This document shows positions 57,259 through 64,000 of a DNA stretch of 64,000 nucleotides, piece by piece. Source of the stretch: Rattus norvegicus (taxonomy: Eukaryota > Chordata > Mammalia > Rodentia > Muridae); the NCBI RefSeq assembly GCF_036323735.1, contig NC_086020.1:84197710-84261709 (forward strand). Reading direction: 5' to 3'. The position numbers and the translations under genes were made by a program. Positions within the stretch are counted from its first letter, which is position 1. Every line of letters begins with the position of its first letter. Below the pieces are notes generated by a model. It did no database searches, was not told the DNA's origin, and worked only from the letters and a program-made list of their open reading frames with translations.

Positions 57259-57550
57259 ATATGACTTCTTGTTGCTAGAGTTTTGAGGTTGGCAAGGTTT
57301 GGCAGGGCATAGGGGTGTGTGTGAAGAAATGTCTGAGCAGCATCTTGTGTGACGATCATGTAGGCCTTTCTCTGTGTCACCCACCAGGGGCCTGTAGTCT
57401 CTGAACTCCAGCACACAAGGGAATTCACATTTGACCACATCCTCTTTGGAATTGGATCCTTTCATTTGTTCTACAACACTGGGCATCAGGAAACCAAAGA
57501 GAGTTGACTGACAATTACATACTAATCATACATTTAAAAATAGTGAATGG

Positions 57551-57640
57551 GGTTTGGGGATTTAGCTCAGTGGTAGAACGCTTGCCTAGCAAGTGCAAGG
57601 CCCTGGGTTCGGTCCCCAGCTCCGAAAAAAGAAAAAAAAA
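57551..57640 (+). mobile_element. ID SINE
   Basis: Near-consensus ID with an A tail broken by one G. The duplication AGTGAATGG is at 57542-57550 and 57641-57649. Confidence 0.96.
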
Positions 57641-57754
57641 AGTGAATGGATTCTGTGGGATTTTTGGGGGGGGGATCACACTTTTCCCCCCTGAGGTTTC
57701 ATGTGAAAAACCTTCATTTGAAATCCCAGGGAATCCTAAATGCCCATCAACCAA

Positions 57755-58185
57755 TGTGATACAGAGCGGCCATGGAACTCTATTCAGCTGCCAAGAAAGT
57801 TATAATTTGCAGGAAAATGAGTACAACTGGAAAATATCATGTTAAGTAGGGTATCTCAGGAGGACAGCATTGTGCCGTCAGATATGGCCTTGCTTATATG
57901 TGTGCGTTTACTTGGGAGAGAGTGTGGGCAGAGGTCAGAAGTAGGAAGGATGCTTGAGAGGAGGCAAGAGAAAAGTTTTGAGAGAGCTGGAAGGGAGACT
58001 AACAGAATGCATATGACAGGAAGTTGGAAAGGGAAGTATGAGGGATAAAGGGGACAGGGGACAGTGGTGGGGGCGGAGCACAAAAAAAAAAGCAGAATGC
58101 AAGAAAAAACTAGCAAAACCCAACAAAATATATATGAAATGGTACAAGGAAACCTATTCTCCATGCTAATCTCAAACAATAAAGC
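57755..58185 (+). mobile_element. Old L1 3' region
   Basis: GGAACTCTATTCAGCTGCCA, GTACAACTGGAAAATATCAT and GCAAAACCCAACAAAATATA follow the order of old rodent L1 3' sequence. Noncoding. Confidence 0.65.
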
Positions 58186-58259
58186 AACAATGGAGTGGGG
58201 TTGGGGAGAGGACTCAAAGTTTGTCACCAGAAACAATATAAGAAGTCATATAATGGTGC

Positions 58260-58452
58260 ACTTTTATAATCTCAACAGGGGATCTGCTAGCTCAGAGGAG
58301 TGGGGAGTAGAAGGTGGTGTGCAGAAACAAAAGAGCCACAACATGGTGGAAGGGCAGACTTGGCTTCCTGAAAGCTGTCCTCTGATTTCCACATGCATGT
58401 TGTGTCATCCCTGAACACACATACCTGCACACACATGAAATAAATTCAGGAA
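58260..58452 (+). mobile_element. B3 SINE
   Basis: GAAAGCTGTCCTCTGATTTC and CACATGCATGTTGTGTCATC, with an A/T-rich tail. Confidence 0.75.
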
Positions 58453-58537
58453 ATTTTAAAACAAGCCATAAGCCCACAGGAAATGCCGTTACTCACATTC
58501 CCCTCAATTGATTTCTGATATTTTTAAATGATTTACT

Positions 58538-58855
58538 GCTGGGGACCGCCCCAGACTTTACAGATACTCCTGAGGTGACACTCAGCATTGACAAAGGCCA
58601 AAACCGCAAGATCTCTGGTCTTGTAACTCTCTCTTACTGTCGTAGGGGCCACAAGCTGAGAGCCACTGGAAACTTAACTCCCTCTTGCTATTCTGCAGCT
58701 AAAAGCTGCTGGTTTCTGGAAATTAGCTCCTGGTGTTCGCAGTAGATTATATAAAGAAGTCTTAGTTGCTGGGGCTCTCTTCTCTCTGACTCAAGGGCCC
58801 CTCCCTAGCCAGCTAAAGGCTTGGAGTTCCTCAACTCTTTGTGAACCACAGAGAG
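58538..58855 (+). mobile_element. Possible solo LTR of an endogenous retrovirus
   Basis: About 310 bp starts TGCTGGGGACCGCCCCAGAC. It contains a TATA-like GATTATATAAAG (58745-58756) followed by a C/T-rich stretch, as in a U3-R border. No internal retroviral sequence adjoins it. The right edge is unclear and no clean duplication was found, so this is a candidate only. Confidence 0.45.
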
Positions 58856-58859
58856 GAAA

Positions 58860-59485
58860 AAAAAAAGAAGAGAAAGAAAGAAGGAAAAGAGAAAATTCAC
58901 ACATGTAGAAAAACATTCACTTATTCTGGGCGAAACAGAAAAAGAAGCTCCAACGACCTTTATTTTCTGTTCTCAATATGTATACTGTCTCTAAAGCATT
59001 ACCTCATACAACTCTCAGGCAGAACCATTTCAGCAGGATAATTGATTACATGGTTTTCTAAATACGTTTACATCCCACCAAGTTCATGGTAATTTAAGGC
59101 AATAATTCATGTCATAAATCGATAAGACTTAAGGAATAACAACAAAATTGTGTAGAGGGGAGTTCTGATGCTTTGATCAATCTGTTTACTGACACTGAAG
59201 GTCCTTGCCCTCAGTTGGTTTTTGCTCTATCAATAGAGTTCCCCATAGCCAATGACTCAGCACAGGGCAGGACACTGAGAGCTGCTTGGGTAGGATGCAG
59301 GAGAGTCAGGAGAGAGTGGGAGAGAGGAGAAGGGGATTCAGCAGTAGTAGTGGAGGAGATAAAGCCAACCAGCCAGGTGAGGTTTGGGTAAGTGGCCTCT
59401 GGCCACTTCCCTGATTGGGCATGGGGTAGCAGGGGAATATTTAGGAGCGCCCAGTTTGTTGCATTTGCCTAGGCATTTTAAGAAT
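58860..59485. other. Intergenic stretch, nothing recognised
   Basis: Begins with an (A/G)-rich run (58855-58895). No exon or named repeat. Confidence 0.5.
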
Positions 59486-59489
59486 AACT

Positions 59490-59545
<56 letters not shown>

Positions 59546-59575
59546 TGTGTGCGCACGCACGCACACACACACGCG
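59490..59575. repeat. (GT)n with GCGCACGC and (AC) end, alternating purine-pyrimidine tract
   Basis: About 28 GT units, then GTGAGTGTGTGCGCACGCAC and (AC)6 with CGCG. The left GT and right AC parts are self-complementary. Confidence 0.95.
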
Positions 59576-59579
59576 AGTA

Positions 59580-60400
59580 TTTTCTATTCGAGGATCCGAG
59601 ATAGCTCCTCGGTGGGTGTACACATGTGCAACCAGGTGAGAACGCAAAGCGGTGTAGACAAAACTACACCAAACAGAATTGTTTAGCTGTTTTTCATTAA
59701 GACTAGTATCTCACTAAACATTCATTATCTGTTGCTATCCCCTTAAGTACATTTTAAGTTTAAATAAAGTTAGTACGGTTTTATCAAAAGAGAAATTATC
59801 TGCCTGTGCCTTATTAATTTTGAAGTTTTGTATAGATAAACTAGTCAATATTTTATGTTTTGTCCTTGCACCTACAATACATTTTCCATTCCCAGTTTAT
59901 GACCTTTTGTTACTGGATAATGGTCTCATACCTAATCTAGAAGGAATGTTTTCCTTGATTGTAAATTTGTTCCAAGCCTGCTTTCTTTGTCTAGTGCTAT
60001 TAGCCATGACACCTGAAGGTCTACAGAGCTCTATTTACAGCTTTTTATTCCATAGGGTGCTGAAATGACTTGTATCAACTTAAGAATTGTATAAAATCAT
60101 TATCCGGAATTGTGAAATCATTAATCCATCTATACAACATTACTAAGTGAGAGTACATCTTCATGTTGATCGGCAGAAAATCTGCCCAATGGGGTGGGCT
60201 ATGCCCAGGAATTACTAGACTATGTAATAGTGACAGGAAACGGCATATCTGCAGCAAGAAGCCATCCTGGGATGAACTCTCTCGGGCTCTTGCTTCATAG
60301 AGCTCACCCATCTCAGGCCATGGAGAACAGTCGTCCAGCTCCAAAAAATTCACTTACATGTCTTTAGCCTTTCCTAGATGGCTTCTGACTGAATTAAAAC
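59580..60400. other. Intergenic stretch, nothing recognised
   Basis: AT-rich to 60100. The 82-codon frame at 59820-60068 has hydrophobic stretches but no family match and no splice or start context worth trusting. Confidence 0.5.
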
Positions 60401-60404
60401 TGCA

Positions 60405-60596
60405 CTGAAGAGGCTGCAGAGATGACTTAGTGGTTAAGAGTCCTGGCTGTTTCTTCCAAAGACTCAGGTTCAAATCCCAGCATTCACATGGTAATTCATA
60501 ACTGTCTGTAATTCCAGTTCTGAGGGATTTGACACCCTCACTCAGACCTACATAAAGGCAGGACACCAATGTAAATAAAAGTTTAAATGTTAGAGA
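60405..60596 (+). mobile_element. B2/B3 SINE
   Basis: GGCTGCAGAGATGACTTAGT head, CAAATCCCAGCATTCACATG and GTAAATAAAAGTTTAAATG. Confidence 0.88.
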
Positions 60597-60675
60597 AAAA
60601 AACTGCACTTAATGTGAATTTCCTATTTAAAAAAAAAACATTTTAACCTAATTTCACCCAGATCACAGTTTAAGA

Positions 60676-60800
60676 ACTTCAGGCATAGTAGAACACACTT
60701 TTAATCTCAGCACTGGAGAGGCCTGACTTAATGCCAACCTGATAGTCTGCATAGCAAGTTCCAGGGGAGCAGAACTACATAATAGACAAACTCTCAATAC
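60676..60800 (+). mobile_element. B1 SINE, diverged
   Basis: CAGGCATAGTAGAACACACT and TTTTAATCTCAGCACTGGAG. Its tail has become an (AAAC)n run (60801-60846). Confidence 0.85.
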
Positions 60801-60849
60801 AAACAAACAAACAAACATACAAACAAACAAACCAAATAAATAAAGAGCT

Positions 60850-61340
60850 AACTTAGTGAATTCCTTCAAAAGTGTCATGTGCCACTGATACAACTGTGGC
60901 TGGAAGTTACAGTTAGGGCTCCAGTGAATGTGCACCTGTGTCTTCTCCTTTGCAGTGTGTCCCCCCCAAATTGCTACAGTTTCATTCTGCTGTTAAGCCT
61001 GGAACTCACTTTAAATATAATGTTGCAGAAGATGAGCCACACAAGCTCTGAGTCTAGGCCTTGAGAGATAATGTGAACCTTTTTCAATCCCTGGGAACAA
61101 TCAATGATCTCACATCAAGAGGAGCTGGGCTGATGGCCACACCAAGGAACCAAACCTATCCCGCCAACTCCAGCCATCCATGGCTGACTAAACAGGGAGT
61201 ATAGTCTGGTTTGCTTCAGACACCATACAGTGCTGCTTTAGGATTTATGAACTTCTGCAATGAATGACTGATATAACAGATATCCTGCCAAGGCCAGACA
61301 ATACACTTTGTATTATGCCTTTTTAAAAGTGTACGTTAAT
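60850..61340. other. Intergenic stretch, nothing recognised
   Basis: No named repeat or exon. It ends at an A24 run (about 61345-61368), which could be the tail of an unrecognised retrocopy. No coding similarity is visible upstream of the run. Confidence 0.5.
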
Positions 61341-61412
61341 TGTAAAAAAAAAAAAAAAAAAAAAAAAAGCTGATGCATTTCATTATTGAGTTTATTTTTA
61401 TACAAGTTATCA

Positions 61413-61530
61413 TTCAGTCCAGGTTGTCCTCCAACTCATTATGTAGCTGAGAATGGCCTTGTACCCATAATTCTTCTGCCTCAACCTCCCACACACACAG
61501 ATTACATGTGAGCGCCACTCTGCTCGGTTT
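61413..61530 (-). mobile_element. B1 fragment
   Basis: GTCCAGGTTGTCCTCCAACT and TCTGCCTCAACCTCCCACAC are the reverse complement of a diverged B1. Confidence 0.75.
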
Positions 61531-62671
61531 TCCTCATGACATTTTTGTACAAACACATTTTCATCATACTCATCTACACATTACACATATACACCTCCAG
61601 CCTGTCATTCAATAGTTCTGTTTCTGGTGTATAATCTGATTTTCTAGTCTACATAGGAAAGAAGAGATGCAGTCATTGTTTTTCTCATTTGGAAACAAGG
61701 TAGGTGTGGTCACTTGTACTAAGTAAGCTGTGGGTGGCTAGGAACTGTAAAGCTTAGCACTGGTCAGCTGAACAATTTGTGTGTGATAAAGTTTCAAATT
61801 TCATTGTCTCTATCAAGGGTTTTGTAGAAAAATGCAAAATGTCTTAGTTGGGGTTTCGATTATTTGACGAAACACCATGACCGACAAGCAGAGCGGGAGG
61901 AACGGGTTCGTTCAGCTTACATTTCCACATGGAAGCTTATCAAAGGAAGTCAGGACAGGAACTCAAGCCAGGTGGGAAGCTGGAGTGAGGAGCTGACGCA
62001 GAAGCTATGAGAGGGCCGCACACTGGTTTGCTCCTCATGACTTGCTCAACCTGCTCTCTTACAGAACCTAGGACTACCAGCCCAGGGATGGTACCACCCA
62101 CAATGGGCTGGGGCCTCCCCCACTAATTAAGAAAAAGCCTTACAGCTGGATCTAATGGAGGTATTTCTTTAACTGAGGCTCCTTCTTCTCTGATGACTCT
62201 AGCTTGTGTCAGAATGATACAAGACTAGCCAGCACAATGGACCCCCTGTCAACTTAATACACAAATACATCACTATTAAGCCTCAAGCCTTCCTTTCTTA
62301 TTCATCCCCAAGAACTCACATTAAAAACATAAATAACTTTAAAAGTCCCAGACGGTCTTTATAAATTCAAACACAATAAAATTTTAGTCTCTTTAAAATA
62401 TCCGATCTCTCTAAAAGCCCATAATCTCTTTTAAAAAATTCAAAGTCTTTTAGCTGTTGGCTTCTGTAAAAATCAAAAATAAAATGAAATACCTTCTTCT
62501 AGTGTGAAGAACGAGGGCCCAGTCACAACCTTAACCAAGCAAAATCAATCTCCAACAGTCTAAGTAACTCAATGTCCAATTATCTGGGATCCACTCACGA
62601 TCTTCTGGGCTCCTCCAAGGAGCTTGAATCAATTCTCCAGCTCTGCCCTCTGCAGCACACACAGCTTGCTT

Positions 62672-63109
62672 CCCCCTCCCCATCTTTATTAACTTGGGTA
62701 CTTCTTATTTACATTTCGATTGTTATTCCCTTTCCCGGTTTCTGGGCCAACATCCCCCTAATCCCTCCTCCTCCCCTTCTATATGGATGTTCCCCTCCCC
62801 ATCCTCCCCCATTACCGCCCTCCCCCCAACAATCACGTTCACTGGGGGTTCAGTCTTGGCATGACCAAGGGCTTCCCCTTCCACTGGTGCTCTTACTAGG
62901 CTATTCATTGCTACCTATGAGGTTGGAGCCCAGGGTCAGCCCATGTATAGTCTTTGGGTAGTGGCTTAGTCCCTGGAAGCTCTGGTTGCTTGGCATTGTT
63001 GTTCATATGGGGTCTTGAGCCCCTTCAAGCTCTTTCAGTCCTTTCTCTGATTCCTTCAACGTTGACAGTTCAGTGGTTTGCTGCTGGCATTCGCCTATGT
63101 ATTTGACAT
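62672..63109 (-). mobile_element. Rat L1 3'UTR inserted in the older repeat
   Basis: CATCTTTATTAACTTGGGTA through TTGACATA. It is flanked by an imperfect duplication AGCTTGCTT / AGCTTGTTT (62663-62671 and 63110-63118). Confidence 0.88.
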
Positions 63110-63450
63110 AGCTTGTTTTTGAGGCTCTGACTGATTCTACTCTACCGCCGCTGCTGTTCTTGGTGTTTATCCCATGGGTACTGGCATCTCCAAAATGCTA
63201 GTAGGGTCTTCTGCTGCAAGTGGACTGCAGCTTTCACCAATGGCCTCTCCTGGCCTCAGCTCTTCTCCATGACCCCTCATGCCTTCAAAATCACGTGGGT
63301 ACCTGTTATACCACCAAGTTGACTTCCAGTATGAGATACAACCTCAGCTGCTTCTGGAACACTGCTTGTGTGTGCTGGCCCAGAGCAAACACTTCCCAGA
63401 AGATTTCACCCCAGTGATGCTGGTCTCTTTTCGATCACCACTTATTTCTT

Positions 63451-63549
63451 TTTTTTTTTTTCTTTTCTTTTTTTCGGAGCTGGGGATCGAACCCAGGGCC
63501 TTGCGCTTCCTAGGCAAGCGCTCTTCCGCTGAGCTAAATCCCCAACCCC
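63451..63549 (-). mobile_element. ID SINE inserted in the older repeat
   Basis: Minus-strand near-consensus ID with a T-rich tail. The duplication TATTTCTT is at 63443-63450 and 63550-63557. Confidence 0.96.
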
Positions 63550-63776
63550 TATTTCTTAGCTCCAGCTAACCAGCATCAATTGTCCTTGCAGCACAAAGTT
63601 TTCACTTCAGAGTTGCTGGTCTCTTGTAAATCACAGCCGAATCTTCAGTCTCAGTTCACCAGAACGACAAAATCTCAGTTCAAAATAGAAAAACTGTCCT
63701 AATAGAAGCTTTACACTTCCTTCTGAACTCCACAAGCCAGGCCTCCATCTTTTCCACTGCTCTCAACATTTTTTTA

Positions 63777-63970
63777 AAAAATTATATTTATTTACATATG
63801 TATATAGATATTTTGTCTGCATGTACGTTTGTACACCAGAAGAAGGTACTGGATCACATGGGACTACACTTATAGGCAGGTAGTAAGCTGCCATGTGGGT
63901 GTTGGGAATTGAACTCAAGACCTCTGGAAGAACAGCCAGTGATCTTAACTACCAAGCCATCTCTCCAGTC
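63777..63970 (-). mobile_element. B2/B3 SINE
   Basis: The reverse complement of a B2/B3: GTACACCAGAAGAAGGTACT, then TGTTGGGAATTGAACTCAAG and AAGCCATCTCTCCAGTC. Confidence 0.88.
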
Positions 63971-64000
63971 ACGTCAACATCCTTATCTTGAGGTGAGAAT

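Larger units (their letters stand above)
61845..63770 (-). mobile_element. Large old rodent repeat, interrupted by L1 and ID insertions
   Basis: The left part (TTAGTTGGGGTTTCGATTAT to CTAGCCAGCACAATGG, 61845-62240) is of the abundant rodent type seen at 50.5 kb. The stretches 62260-62671, 63110-63443 and 63558-63770 (ending CAAGCCAGGCCTCCATCTTT) continue a known high-copy rodent repeat that I cannot name with certainty. Orientation is arbitrary. Confidence 0.55.

Noticed and set aside
59820..60068. 82-codon plus frame with hydrophobic stretches
   Set aside because: AT-rich DNA often gives Leu/Phe/Ile-rich frames. No start context, family match or neighbouring exon supports it.
61341..61368. 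A24 run as the tail of a processed pseudogene
   Set aside because: No coding similarity in the preceding 500 bp and no clear flanking duplication was found.
46420..64000. Search for exons of the expected upstream neighbour (Cmbl in the human order)
   Set aside because: No stretch resembling its coding sequence was seen on either strand. In human the two genes are separated by about 45 kb, so it probably lies outside the window.

Overview
This is a mammalian, almost certainly rat, genomic window. The evidence for rat is ten ID SINEs (tRNA-Ala/BC1-derived), several with perfect target-site duplications, together with B1, B2, B3 and B4 SINEs and short 5'-truncated L1 3' ends of the rat type. 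No bacterial-style gene, operon, CRISPR array or functional tRNA/rRNA gene is present. Nearly all the short reading frames in the window are chance frames in introns or repeats.

The only protein-coding gene I can support is Marchf6 (March6/TEB4, the mammalian Doa10 homologue), on the minus strand. It was assembled exon by exon from splice sites and reading frame. Its CpG-island promoter lies at about 45.28-46.42 kb and the start codon is at 45877. Sixteen coding exons run leftward to 45, where the window ends inside intron 16. The exons sum to 1452 nt (484 codons), all phases agree, and there is no internal stop. This is roughly the N-terminal half of an approximately 910-residue ER membrane E3 ligase: the RING-CH finger, six hydrophobic segments and an acidic cytosolic linker. 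The C-terminal half lies beyond the left edge.

Layout: 1-23.7 kb holds exons 16 to 2 with mostly short introns (83 bp to 3 kb). 23.7-45.9 kb is the 22-kb intron 1, filled with SINEs, L1 ends and microsatellites. 45.3-46.4 kb is the CpG island, with a degenerate minisatellite just inside intron 1. 46.4-64 kb is upstream intergenic DNA. It carries MIR relics, URR1-like repeats, L1 ends, a possible solo LTR, large microsatellites and, at the right end, a nested block (L1 and ID inserted into an older rodent repeat). I see no exon there.

The most unusual items are small. They are an ID element whose A-tail is replaced by a 32-nt G run although its duplication is perfect; a 43-bp tailless ID flanked by a perfect 15-bp duplication; an 83-bp Marchf6 intron with two weak splice sites; and the minisatellite beside exon 1. 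I found no new multi-gene system. Boundaries of old repeats are approximate and family names come from memory of consensus sequences, not from a search.
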